From: Klebsormidium nitens
Lineage: Eukaryota; Streptophyta; Klebsormidiophyceae; Klebsormidiales; Klebsormidiaceae
NCBI GenBank assembly: GCA_000708835.1
Contig: DF237742.1
Coordinates: 1-32,510 of the forward strand
DNA: 32,510 bases
Reading direction: 5' to 3'
Made by a program: the position numbers and the translations under genes
The notes under the pieces: model-generated
Databases searched by the model: none
Told to the model about the DNA's origin: nothing
The model's input: the letters and a program-made list of their open reading frames with translations, nothing else
In this document: positions 21,694 through 32,510 of the stretch, piece by piece
How positions within the stretch are numbered: position 1 is the first letter of the stretch
Layout: each line of letters starts with the position of its first letter

Positions 21694-23015
21694 ATGTACG
21701 ATCCTATGCTTGTGTCCCGATTAAGAGCGATAGATGAAAGTCCGTGATTGGGTTATCGAATCCGAGGTAAATCAGGGACGCACGCCCTTGACAAATGCCT
21801 AATTATGTGTTACCGATCAAAGAGGCTGCCAATTCCTTTTGTTTGTGGTCAGATCGCTGGTAAGCTAGCTCTAGACGTAATCGAACGTGTGGCACGTGGT
21901 AATGATGAGAGTGGCGGCCGCCCCCCTAAAGATTAACATGCAGAGAAGCCCTTCAATGACTCCACAATTAGTCAGTGAGCCTCCACAAGCCGAGTCCTGC
22001 AGTGATAGCACTCTGTTTTTGCTTTAAGTAGCTGAGCTGCCAACTTGACAGAGTGTAACTCAATGAAGTCCGTTGATGATTATTGAGTTGACTGAAGGCG
22101 ATGATTTCTCCTAGCTCGTGCTATATTGCGCCAACAGGCTTGCCGCATAATGTCACGGGGCTTGTGATCGAGCCGAGCATGCTGATCCCCATGTAGTACT
22201 CAAAAGACCTTTGTGAGTCGAGGACTTCGATATGGAGCATGGAGTCGATCATCTGAACTTCCGAAGCTATCGATTATTGCTTAATTACCCAAGCCATTCA
22301 ACAATTGCATGGGAACATGGGGACAAACGTCTCTTGCATGCACGTGGGATGCGCACGCTGATCCTGCCAACGTGCAAGGCCCATCACCGTCTGCACGATG
22401 AGATGAGTCACCTGCACATCACCAGATATGCATGCGAGCTACGTTGAGAGCTGATGCTCCGGCCGGATCGACTCACGGCAGCTATACAGTGCATGCGCGT
22501 TTCTAAACGGCGGCTGGAGTTGATAACATGCAGTCTCTGAATAGCTTGCGTCAAACATGCAGTGCAAAATCTGAGTGAGGTGCAAGCAACCAATGAAGCC
22601 GTCTGTCAACGGAGTTGACCGACATGGCTATACGCCATATAACATGCTCCAGTCAATCAGTTTACTCATATAAATATTTGCCTGCCTGTACCTTCTTATC
22701 CTATTTCTATAACTAGGAATCAAGAATGCCAGACTCGCAACTTCTCAGGTGTCTCGCATTACGGAGCCGGAATCCCTGTGTCTACGCATGCAGTCCCTAG
22801 CCTTCGATCGTTTTCCTGAACGTATACCCCACCTTGCTACCGTCTCTACCGGGTCCGCAAAACTGTCTGTTAGTCGAGTCGGGCCAACGATTCCCGCAAG
22901 CGTGCCCCTTGGAGATTAGCCAAATAAGTTAACGGCCATGCCAGACACTGACGTGACAGCACGGCAACAGTGCAGATTAGTCCATCCTCATTTCCAAGTC
23001 CTCTTTGATCGCCTC
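21694..23015. other. Convergent intergenic region with CATGC cluster
   Basis: This 1.3 kb region lies between the stop codons of the zinc-module gene and the MYB gene, and should include both 3' untranslated regions. No supported gene is seen. CATGC occurs at 21937, 22178, 22337, 22431, 22492, 22527, 22556, 22643 and 22787, many more than the roughly one expected by chance. Several are embedded in CATGCA, the core of the plant RY element bound by B3 proteins. Confidence 0.45.
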
Positions 23016-26000
23016 TCAATCATCTTGATGCGGCTGCGTCGTTCTGCTGAGGAAAGACGAGATTGGGGAGGTGATTCCCGAGCGCCACGTGGCGCCCGGA
23101 GCTTTGAAAGGGCTGCGCGGAGAAGCGGCGAGCACAGCGCGCGCGATCGGAGAAGCTACCGGGCTAAGGAAGCGAGGGGAGTGGAGGGGGCTCATGTTCT
23201 GGGAGAAGGCGAAGAAGAAATCGTCCTCCTGCACGGAGAAGAAGAACCGTCAGATTCGTCCTACAACCCGAGTAAGGGCCAGGTTCGCGGGTTTGGCAAT
23301 CCGCGGCAAGGAGAGGGGATGCTATCGACCTGGCAGATTGCGGGGCAACGGAAAGCGTCTGCATCTGTTCAACCATGTTCCTTCAGATCCACATTCAAGG
23401 ATAGGTTGGATAACGACGGTGAGAAGTCGTGCAAAGCTGAGCTGTCGACGCCAGAATCCGACTTTTCGTCGCATCTGGCTGACGTGGGCGATGTGGGGAA
23501 CACTCACCCCATCTGGGAACCCAGGACTGGCAAGCGCGTCCCCTCGGGGCGTCAGGCTCAGTAAGGTCGACCGCGAAAGGGGCGACCCTTTGACGCGCGT
23601 GGACATCGGGATGGCCGGGGACAGGAGCCCGGAGTACGTCAGCATGCCTGGCAAGAAAGAAACTAGAGCAGATTTAGCGAAAGCCCAGACGGGAGCAGTG
23701 CATTTGTGGATAAAAAATAATAAAACAAGACGAGGGTCAGGGACATGGGCACGGCTTGGAAGTAAGAAACCTGAGAGCTTTCACTTTTGTAACGCTTGCG
23801 AGCGACGTTTTCTAGTTTCCCAAGGAGGTCGCAGGAAGACAACCGCGGCATGCGGCAATGGCAGTGCTGTGCATACGAAACACGTCTTCGCAGCGTTCAT
23901 AGTGCACACGAACCTGCGTAGCAACCACAAGGATAATTCTGATTGGACTACCAGATATCTACGGCCATTCTACGGCCGTCAAGTTGCTATAAGCCCCGCC
24001 AAACAAACGTACCTGGTGAAATAGCAGGGCCATCACCTCCCTGCCTCGCATCTTCAGCCGCCTCGTCCGCAACTTCCGGCAGCGCCAGCAGCCCGGGCAT
24101 GCTTTCTGACACCAGACCTTGCGCCGGGGAGCCCTCTCTGACATCCGAATTCCTAGTGTCAAAGCGCTCCTTCCCGTCTCCTTTTACCTTTTCCTCTGTC
24201 CTCTTTGAATACCCCTTGACACGGTCACTCTGTTCCCCTTGTGAAACGCTCGGGAACGTGAAGCTGGTGTCAATCGGGGCCGAGGTCGCCAGGTCGGGCG
24301 CCTCGTCCGTCAGCTCCGTGATCCGCGGGCTTAACCCGATCTCGTTAGCCATGTCATCGAAGCAGTAACCACCGGGCTCAAAGAAGAGTTTCCGGGGGGT
24401 CAGACCGTACGCGCCGAGCATCGGTGAGAATACGCTCAGAAGCTTGGGGGTGGTCATCGGGGAATTCCCCGGGGTGTTGAGCTTTGGTAGGGAGGGTTTG
24501 GGCAGCGGAAGGGCCCCGACGGTGGGGCTCCTCGGTAGGGACGGGATCATGCCCGGGGAATTCAACCCGGGGGATCCCTCGTGCTGGAACGCCAGGGGCG
24601 AGAGGCGGAAGCAGGGCGGGTCGACGTTCCGGTCGGTGTACAGAAGGACGCCTGCGCGCGCACGGTGGAATGTGAGATGCGGGAAAACAAGTTTTGAGAT
24701 TGATCGCTCGCTAATACTATCCAAGATGAGGACGGCAAGGAAGATGAGTGACCGTGCTTGGCATCAATAATTTGTTACCTCGTCAAACAATTAAGTGACT
24801 GAAATGCAGGGCCCCAGTAGGTCTTCATTCACTCCTGGTGGTTAAGGAAGAATTTACCCGATAAGGTCACCTCACAGCTCCGGTAAAGCATTCTGCGGTA
24901 TCATTCGCGCCAGTTTCTACTCACCGTCCGAATCGTCAGCCAGGAAATGCCCGCCAGCGGTCGACCTTCTCGACGCCCCCCAGAAGCGGTCCTCCCACGC
25001 CAAACCCTTTGCCGCGTCGGCGGGCGCGCACGCGGAGGTGGGGGTGAGGTTTAGCGAGGGGGGCGCGCTCGAGATGCCGGAGCCGACGAAGGTGGGGGAG
25101 GCCTCGAAGCCGGGGGTGATGTACTGGTGGAAGTAGGACTTGGACTTGGGGGTGGACATCCACGAGATGATCTGGAGGAAGAAGATATGATTATGAAGCT
25201 TTGGTTTCAGTATTCAGAAGAACGGAGTTGCTTGTGTGCTCCGAAGTAGCGGAGTATCCACCTTTTTGATTGTTAAGAAAGTGAGTTGGGGGTGAAGCTT
25301 TGATTTTAGTCTGATAAAATAGGGAGTTGGAATCAGGACTTGTACGCGGGAGTGACATTCACGAGATGTTTGAAGAAAGAGAGAGAGTTTGATTTGTGTA
25401 GGGAATCGAGTTGTGTAGAGTGAGTGTACGAGCAGACGGAGCTTCGGCGTAGGCCTTGAAAAGTGGCACTCCCACAGATGACATCGAAAGCTAATGTGAG
25501 TGGACTGTGGAGCCGTCCTGATCGGTGCGCATCCATTGAAACCTCGCACTCAATCAGCCGTGCCTTTCAGACGAGAGCGCCTTCTAAGAGGACCACTCAG
25601 TATCACAGAAGCCGACAACCCGTACCTCTTGCATGTCGTTCTGCGACTGCGCCTGCCGATGCGCGTTGCTCCGGGCCAGCTCGCGGGAGTCCATGCCGCG
25701 CTCCATCGCGAGCGCGGTCCGCCGCATTGCGCTCGGGACGCGCGGCCGCACGCCGTGCTGCGCGAGCTTGTGCAGGGTTTCGGGGTTTAGGCGGCTGGGA
25801 CCCACGCGGGTGGAGCTCAAGGGGCGCGCCCCCGGTTGCTTCCCCTCTGTAATACAAGGAGCAAAATGATGTCAAGTTTTACTAGTGATCAGAGGTTTGC
25901 GAAGGAGTATGACTGCTCAAATCTCGTTTGTGCGCGACCAAGGTCGGAAAAGCCGTTTCATCTTAATCATAAAACCAGAAGCAGGTTCGCCAACACAAGA

Positions 26001-29000
26001 ATCCTTCGATGTCGCCTTTCTTATTGAAGATTGATAGATTGATGTTCGACGGCTTCGGTGCGGCGAAACGTTGTGCAGACTATGCTCCTCCTTCGTTAGA
26101 GCTTACGGGCTCATGAAATCTCAAGCTTTGTCGTATCTTCCTTAGAACTTCGAAAATCTCGCAATGAAGTTTCTAAGTAACGACAATAGTTGCAATTCCA
26201 CCTAGACAGGACGAACGTGCAGCTGTCAGTAGCATCGAAAAGCGCTCTGCACGCACCATGCGGCGAGGACGGGTTGCTCCCGCTCGTCTTGGGTATGTGT
26301 ATCGACAGGCTGGGCCTCGTGCGCTTCGGCTGATGCTGCATCTCCGCGGCCAGCAGCCCGACCGCCATCTCCGTGTCCCGGGGCACCTTGTGGACACGTG
26401 TCAGCAGGGCGTCCTCCGGCAACGCGATCTTCAATCCCCCTTCCCGTTTTGTATACTTCCTCTTCACCCGGGACGCCTGCTCGGTTGCCAGTCTCCCGGG
26501 GCTCGTCTTCTGCGCCTTGGCGCGCTGAATGCTGGCCAGGGCGTGCTGCAACTGGGTCGGGTAGCTGCGGCTTCCCTTCCCCCCCGGACTGCCGCTTTTC
26601 GAGCTGGGGGGGCGCGACGCCACCTTCGGGCGACCCCCCTCCGGCGTCCCGTAGATCACCCGGGCGTTTACGTTGAACTGGGACGCCGCTCGGTGTAAAC
26701 CATTCTGCCTCTGCTGATGCTGGTGCAGCTCCTCTGATGTCAGCATCCTGCCCCGCTTGTGGGCGCGCGCGCTGCCAGGTGGCGTGCTGCGGTTGGCGCC
26801 TCCGGGATGGAACCCCTGGTGGTACTCCGGGTAGGCGCCATGTGCCGCTTCGTCAGCGTACCACGTGGCACTGTCCGGCACCTCGCCCCGGGCCCCGTAG
26901 TGCTCGCTGGGATAGTAGCTAGAATGGTGGCTACTCCTGCGTTCATTTGAATGCCCGTTTCCCCTGGGATCGTTTCCATCCCCCACGAAAAGCAGCCGTT
27001 GATAGGCCCCCCCCGGCAGCTCTCCTTCGGAAACGAAGTTCCCCTCGGACGCTTCCATCCCTTGACTCATATGACCGCCGCCGAAAAGCTCAGCCACGAG
27101 CGCCTGTGTCCGCTGCTCTGCGCTCTGGGGGGGTCGATACCTGCCCGAGTTGTCCCCCCCGGAGGAACCCGCCGCCTGCCAGTGCATCGAGAAAGGGTTG
27201 CCGTCCCTCTCAGCAAACGACTCGGAGCTTCGTTGCCGCTCGTACGCCGTTGGACCTTTCCTCTTGACCCCCCCGTTTTGTATCCGCTGAGCACCCCCCT
27301 CCTGTGGCGTGACTTTTGGCTCAAGCTTGGTCTTCACGATGATGGCACCCGGGTAAGGGGCGACCACTCCCTCTGGCGCCTTGTGCTCGATGGTCGCCCT
27401 CTTCCGCCGCTTGCGCTTGCCCGGTTTGTCGCCCTCAGCAATCTTCTTGGCCAGGGCGCAGTACCGGTTCTTCACGGCGTTATCTGTCCTGCCCGGGACG
27501 AGCTTGGCGATCTCAGTCCACCGATTGCCGTAGTTTCGATGGCCCTGCAAAGCATAAGTAGACGATATGATGAGCTGCAAGAGCCCGATCCCTTTATCGT
27601 TGTGCCCCGTGAAGGGGAGCTGCTTCTCGCGCTTGCAATCAGCCAAAAGGGTCGCAAATCTGAACGTTCCATGATCCGCCTTTGGAGCTAGATGGAGCTC
27701 AGAGAAAGTATCAACAACTTGAGCAGAGAAAGCTCGCAGATGAGCAGAGAAACCAGATCTGCTGGAAGCTGCCGTGTGCAATGAGTATCTCAAAGAAAGC
27801 CTTCAAAGCTCCAACACTGAGAACTGGACAAGATAGGTAGAAAAAAATCGTTGGGTATCGTTTTCATGTTCAGCTTGTTGAGCTCAAATTGACTTGGTGG
27901 ATCGGAACGTTCTGTGAAGGCCAGGTCCCTCCTACTTTTTCTCTCATTCTTGTCCTCTTTGTGCCAAATCTAACGACCTGATGTGCTCGATCCAGGATTT
28001 GAGGATTCTTGCTGGAAGTCAGCGCATAACGATCCATCTATCAACTCGCAAGAGCAACTGTAACGCCTTGAGCTTGCTGAGCTATTGTCAGGAATGTTGG
28101 GTCTTAGCTTGCACTCAATGTCTGCAACAAGACCGCTGTGCTCAGGTTTGCCAAAATGGTCAGAAACGGAACCTGCCAGGGGGTCAGCTAGAGTACGGTT
28201 CGTGAGATTGAATTATAATGCATAGCCTTCGTATTCGACTGCAAGCTTTCTATCATGCTCACGATTCCCAAGCAGGAAAATTCAGCATGTTGTGGCTGAC
28301 CTCTAGCAGCAGCCTGTCCTCCTCCTCGCTCCAGCCTCCTTTCTTGCCTATCAGGTTCATGATGATCTGCCACCGGCGCCGGCACTGCTTGCTCGTCTTC
28401 TCAGCCATCTTGCCAGCAATAGCGGCCCACCTGATATCGATCCAGTTGCATATGGAGTCAATCTTCAAAGTGTAGATAAGAGAAAAGTGCAGAACAACGG
28501 ATATTCCAAGCAAGTTTTGATGGCAACAGAACCTGTCAGTCCTACATGACAAACTGCTGAGAGGAAGCAGAATAGACTTCAAGAGCTCACTTTTGTGTCC
28601 CATATTTGCCAACCAAGTCTCTTAGCTGCTCATCTTCCTGCAAAAGAGAATAAGAGAACCTGAGAACACTATGCAGATATGGACGACAGAAGCTTCTGCT
28701 GAGGCCAGCACATGCAGCAGTGCTCCATCTGTATGCTTTGAGCAGAGATTTGTGACTTTTTCCACAGAATCTGGGACCTAAATCAGCTGCAGAAAGAAAT
28801 ACGTAGAGAAAGACGAAATCACTTGGATGCACATCAAACTCATCATACTCAATCATCTGGAAGCTTCCAGTCTGCAATTCTGCATTAGCTTTAATTGCCG
28901 AATCCTTGTCCTTGAGTAACCTCGACCGTTTGATTCTGCCGTCAGCAGTTGGTTGCAAACCATTGGACCCCTTTATTGGGAGGAAAGAAAATTGCAGATA

Positions 29001-29454
29001 GGTCCTCTTCTGCGGGGAGCTCTTGCAACACGTGTCTTTAGGTCCAGTTCTCCATTGCCATGTCGCAACAGGCAGTTGGTGAGCTTGTGATACCTTCACT
29101 CTCATGGATAGTCACAGCTGAGTGGCTGGTCTGTCAGCGTTCAATTACTTACTGAAGGTTCTAAGGTGTACTTACCTCTGTACTCCAGATGACAGGTATC
29201 TTTCCATCCTTGCCTAGAGGTGCATCTTCAGCAGATTTCACCTGCGCCACAGTCAACTGGATGGCAGCAGGTTGGAACTGCTGAAGCTGAGGTTGCAAAC
29301 CCTTAGCCGATGTGTCCTGGTACATGTAATACGCCATTGTATCAGGCAGGGAGGTGCTTGCAGGACGTCTTGGGTTCATCCTTTGCGAAGAAGTGGAAGC
29401 AGCCACTCCAATGCAGGCAAACCCTTCCTTTAGCACTGCATCAGCATTTCTCAT
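23016..29454 (-). CDS. R2R3-MYB factor of the FOUR LIPS/MYB88 type, 9 exons
   Basis: FLP and MYB88 are nuclear R2R3-MYBs that limit divisions in the land-plant stomatal lineage. Minus-strand exons: 29176-29454, 28591-28637, 28301-28430, 26257-27544, 25626-25846, 24925-25171, 24013-24651, 23508-23647, 23016-23228. Phases agree throughout, giving 1067 residues. R2, about 85-138: IPVIWSTEEDEQLRDLVG, GTQKWAAIAGKM, SKQCRRRW. R3, about 140-186: KKGGWSEEEDRLLLE, then GNRWTEIAKLVPGRTDNAVK. KQCRRRW, KGGWS and GNRWTEIAK are FLP-type rather than generic R2R3 signatures. A basic stretch, KPGKRKRRKR (192-201), is a likely nuclear signal. The long C-terminal part is Ser/Pro-rich with several SP and TP pairs (possible kinase sites), LLYTDRNVDPPCFRLSPL and a final EDDFFFAFSQNMSPLHSP block. 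An in-frame TGA directly precedes the ATG at 29454. Arabidopsis FLP has about 436 residues, so this homologue is more than twice as long. The intron 3 donor is the less usual GTCAGC. Confidence 0.88.
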
Positions 29455-30991
29455 TCAGCACTTATCCAAACCCTTCTTTGGCGGAGTCAAGCACCTTCCA
29501 CTGTCTCAGCTATCACTTGCATTTTAATGATCATTGGGGCGAGCTCCATGCCGCTCCTTGCTTCCAGCCCGCAAACAAGTCCTCTCCTTTAAGCAGGACA
29601 CTGACAATCGTCTGCTTCGATTGCAGATGCGAGCTGGATCGCCTGACTCATCTCCAGCTGTTCCTCAGCATGTCTCTTCCCCACTTTGCTTATGCTGCGT
29701 TAATGATTCAGCACCAGCTGAAAATATGGCCGGGTCACCTTCAACATGCTTCCGTTCGTATCCTGCTTCTATTATTCTCAGAGGGATCCTGTTTCAAGGG
29801 CAGGAGCTGTTCCTTGCGTTTGCCAATGCTCTGCCAATGGGAGTTCATCCTGAACGCAACAGCTGCAGGAACAGCTCCACACAGGCTCCACTCTGGTTGC
29901 AGATTGCATCGGCAAGCTGGTTTTGCAATCCAACCTCACGGTACTGAGCCTCGAGCTCTATAGATACGGTAAGAGCAAGCAGGATTTTTTCCGAGACAGC
30001 CTGGAAGTCAAAGCTTTCTGCCATCTGAGTCGCTGCAGACTGCCCCTAGGCTCATATAGAGCCCTTCGGTTTGCCGACTGCGGTTGCGGCAACTTCCTCC
30101 AACCTTGCAGGGCTAGTTACTGTAGGCAGTGTAGCTGTGCCAAGTTGAAAGTTTGGTCGAAGAGCTGACCTAGGTACTAGGTAAGTACGGTGTAAGGTGA
30201 GAATGCTGAAGTACCTACATACTACATGATGAAAACGTCCTGATCTGATTCATTGGGACCATGCGAGATATGTAGCCAGGGAGGCATTCAGTCCTACTAT
30301 GTAATACGGTAGCTTCGAGTTGTACCAGCTGTGTACGATACGGTATGCTGGCCGGAGCTAGGCTGGCGGTGCAAAGTGTACTGCCGTACCCGTTCACGCG
30401 AACTCGACTGACCCGGTGTGCTTCCAAGGTGTTGCGGGCCAGGCCTGTTATAAGTAGCAGTTACGATGCCCCAACATCGGACGGTGGTAGGCCCTAGACT
30501 CGATTTGACTACGGTAGATCGAGGGTATATAGACAAATGACGTCACTGCTTCAGACCTCGCAATCACAGGCAGGGAAATGTTCGCCGGCCGCTTGATGGG
30601 AGATTGTGCGGCTCAGAGAGAACGTAGCCTTCTACCGGGTTTAGGCTCGGGGAATGCTAAGCTGCTATAAGTTGCAGGCACGCTGGGCCTGCAGAGACCG
30701 GTAGAACTGCAAGTCGCACGCCGCCAGTAGGCCCGGCCGCCTAGCCGGCCGCGCTGCAATTAATTAAAACCCTGAACCTCCTTAAGCCCGGCCGCGTCAG
30801 ACTGGCGGGTTGGCGCCTTGAAGAAGCGTCGTCCTAATTGCGCTTTGTTCAAGTTGATTGCGCAAAAGGGGAGGCGCCAGAAGGGGCGCTCCAAGGAGAC
30901 CTTTGTTTTATTGGGGGATTCACACCACATAAGAGCCCCCTTGTGGTGATCAGTGGGAATAGGCCCTGAGTGCAAATAGCCTGTACCCGCC
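29455..30991. promoter_or_regulatory. MYB upstream region with repeated TACGGTA
   Basis: About 1.5 kb lies upstream of the MYB start (minus) and before the broken open frames at 30992 (plus). Plus-strand frames here are short or antisense to MYB exon 1. TACGGTA occurs at 29965, 30305, 30339 and 30510, always on the plus strand, with a near match (TACGGTG) at 30186. Palindromic GGCCGG/CCGGCC stretches lie near 30730-30760. No RNA gene was recognised. Confidence 0.4.
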
Positions 30992-31938
30992 ATGGAGCCG
31001 CAATTAGGAACCCTGATCGAATTGCTAGGGCCAGCAGGACTGATTGGGGAGTACTTGTGGCATGAATTGCCAGGGCCTGCACCAGGTACGGGTAGAAGAT
31101 TCTGGACCAGAGTCGTGGACGTTGAAGCGGCAACAGGCAAGTTTTGGCTGGAAGATGGAAATGGCGAATTGTTCCATAGATCGGTGGACCAATCCGAGCT
31201 TAGGATCGGAATTGGCTCCAGGTATCCCGGGGACACGCTGCTTCTAAGGCTCAGGGAGAAAGGCTTGCAGCATGACGTCTTCTAGGTGGCCATTCCCGGG
31301 GCCCCTCCTTCTGAACCACTGGGTCCGGTAGGGCCAGCAGGTGGTGCTCAGCAGCAACAGGGGCAGGCCACACAGCAGCAGCCAGTCAGGAGAGTAACGA
31401 TCCCTGACCCACCAGCTGTGACGCCAGGGGCTGCAGTGCTTAATGCTCTCACCCCCGGTCTTATGAGGGAGGCAGACACGACGGGATCAGCAGCGCGACT
31501 GGAGAGGGCATTCAAAGAGTTTGTGCAGAAAGGGTCACTGATCTCGCATATGGAGGCAGCTCTGCGGAAGATCCCCAGGGATTCTCGGGCGTGGTATACG
31601 AAGTTTGAGCAGCTCTTCGAGGTATACAAAGAGCCAGACCCGAAAGCGGCCCACCTAATGGCAGCGGTCTACTTCTACGCCAACCAAATCAACTTCGTGT
31701 CTAGGGCCTCGACCTCGAATACTTGGCGGATGGGTTCATCACTGATATGAAGATGGCGCTGGAGGAAGCAGGGGACAGCAGCAGTTGGACGGCGGACACG
31801 GTGCGAGACCTCGAAAAGCAGATAAAGAAGTCTTTCGAGAAGTACCGCAAGGAGGCGCAGACCCAGCTGGGGGAAGGCAACGCACGCCCCTTGGTGCTGC
31901 GGGGCGCAGGAAGCGGAGGCGGCAGCTTTGGGAGGTAA
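30992..31938 (+). pseudogene. Broken coding region of unknown family
   Basis: Three protein-like segments follow one another. Segment 1 (30992-31285, 97 residues) begins MEPQLGTLIELLGPAG and includes FWTRVVDVEAATGKFWLEDG, with alternating hydrophobics and aromatics, perhaps a Tudor/SH3-like barrel. It ends at TAG, and the same frame continues at once as segment 2 (31286 to about 31704): a Gln/Pro-rich linker, then helical LERAFKEFVQKGS and RAWYTKFEQLFEVYKEPD. Near 31703-31707 the sensible frame changes by one base to segment 3 (to 31938): EYLADGFITDMKMALEEAG and DLEKQIKKSFEKYRKEAQTQ, ending in a Gly-rich tail. A stop plus a frameshift in otherwise coherent sequence suggests decay of a single gene, possibly of mobile-element origin, though no zinc knuckle, protease or polymerase is seen. 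Unrecognised introns are the alternative. Confidence 0.45.
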
Positions 31939-32259
31939 GGCCTGGATAAGTTAGCTTTCGCATCTCAGTGATATGATCGTGGCGGGGAAGCCACGAAAAT
32001 GAACGTTGTATGGCCTGGACTGGACTCTAGCTGTTGCGCCCTAGGAAAGGTGGCCAGTCGAGTGCATAATTCAGTCAGAACACATGCACTTTATCAGAAG
32101 CCTCGATAGGTATTGAAGAGCAAGATGACGAGGCCTGCAACAGATGCGAGTGGAACTTCAGACGCTTAAAAGTCGAGCGAATTGCCATGCAAAGAAAAGG
32201 AATCCTCCCAAAGTGAGGCTGGCAGCAAGATTCAAAACGCCCGCAAATGTTCTTGAAAC
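31939..32259. other. Non-coding stretch before the right edge
   Basis: About 320 bases follow the broken open frame. Short open frames occur on both strands without support from splice sites or family similarity. I see nothing assignable here. Confidence 0.4.
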
Positions 32260-32510
32260 TTTTGATGCCACCAGATTGTTCGCCGATAATGGGCGGCCAA
32301 GAAGAACGCGGGGACCCAAAAATAAACAAAAAAAGTTTGGCTCAGATGCCATTGACAAAAGTGAAGCCCTGAAGCGGCCTTATTAACAAAAACCTCCTCC
32401 AAATAACAGGAGCGGATCCAAAGATGGGCAGCAAGTAAAACGGAAAAGGCCAAATGGCTATTAAAGTTCGGCTCAGATGCCATCACAAAGCACAGCCCTG
32501 ATGTGACGTC
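32260..32510. repeat. Diverged tandem repeat, about 131-bp period
   Basis: GGCTCAGATGCCAT occurs at 32339 and again at 32470, 131 bases apart. Flanking sequence is also similar: AAAGTTTGG against AAAGTTCGG before it, and AGCCCTGAAG against AGCCCTGATG after it. An upstream GATGGGC/AATGGGCGGC stretch also recurs. Minus-strand open frames in both copies begin MASEPNF, which reflects the duplication and is not evidence of a gene. The repeat may continue past the window. Confidence 0.65.

Noticed and set aside
23071-24024. 317-codon plus-strand open frame opposite the MYB gene
   Set aside because: It runs antisense across MYB exons 7 and 8 and the introns between, ignores their splice boundaries and has a basic, low-information composition. 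It is explained by the GC-rich antisense strand.
26951-27691. 246-codon plus-strand open frame opposite MYB exon 4
   Set aside because: It lies antisense to a recognised MYB repeat and its downstream coding region, with no family similarity.
30465-30560. Possible snRNA promoter (CCCCAACATCGG then TATATA)
   Set aside because: The upstream-element match needs an inserted base, its spacing to the TATA is wrong for either snRNA class, and the downstream sequence matches no U1, U2, U4, U5 or U6 start.
1-32510. tRNA, rRNA, CRISPR arrays or intact transposons
   Set aside because: No cloverleaf with a GGTTCRA box, rRNA core, regularly spaced repeat array, transposase or reverse transcriptase motif was found by eye on either strand.

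Overview
The window is nuclear DNA from a green-lineage eukaryote. It carries a plastid starch synthase I gene split into 15 coding exons, a FOUR LIPS/MYB88-type R2R3-MYB gene with 9 coding exons, canonical GT-AG introns of roughly 80 to 1,400 bases, and no bacterial-style operons. The gene set and the dense introns fit a streptophyte (charophyte) alga such as Klebsormidium. The genus is an inference; the green lineage is not in much doubt. Exon models were built by hand from splice motifs, reading phase and family similarity, so exact ends still need RNA evidence.

Layout, left to right: (1) 6-74 minus, a probable first coding exon of a gene running off the left edge, divergent from (2) 316-10696 plus, soluble starch synthase I, 731 residues. 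One of its exons exists in two alternative, equal-length, same-phase versions (9037-9092 and 9199-9254). (3) 11917-14879 minus, a pirin-family cupin with a transit-peptide-like leader and a lost metal site. (4) 15541-17062 plus, a small acidic protein resembling the MEA1 (male-enhanced antigen 1) family. (5) 18242-19165 minus, an intronless RNA ligase of the T4 Rnl2/DRB0094 type, interrupted by one in-frame TGA. (6) 19394-19750 plus, a short unknown protein with a mitochondrial-looking N-terminus. (7) 20011-21693 plus, a protein with four tandem C2C2 zinc modules of identical spacing. (8) 23016-29454 minus, a 1067-residue FLP/MYB88-like R2R3-MYB. (9) 30992-31938 plus, a broken coding region of unknown origin. 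(10) A short diverged tandem repeat lies at the right edge.

Neighbouring genes mostly alternate in strand, giving four short or moderate divergent promoter regions (75-315, 14880-15540, 19166-19321, 29455-30991). Two of these contain perfect inverted repeats. No pathway links the genes: this looks like ordinary eukaryotic gene order, not a cluster. The most notable observations are the duplicated, apparently mutually exclusive exon in the C-terminal catalytic lobe of starch synthase I, the pirin paralogue that keeps its fold signatures but not its metal ligands, the nonsense-interrupted RNA ligase, and a tandem array of branch-point-like units just before a starch synthase splice acceptor.
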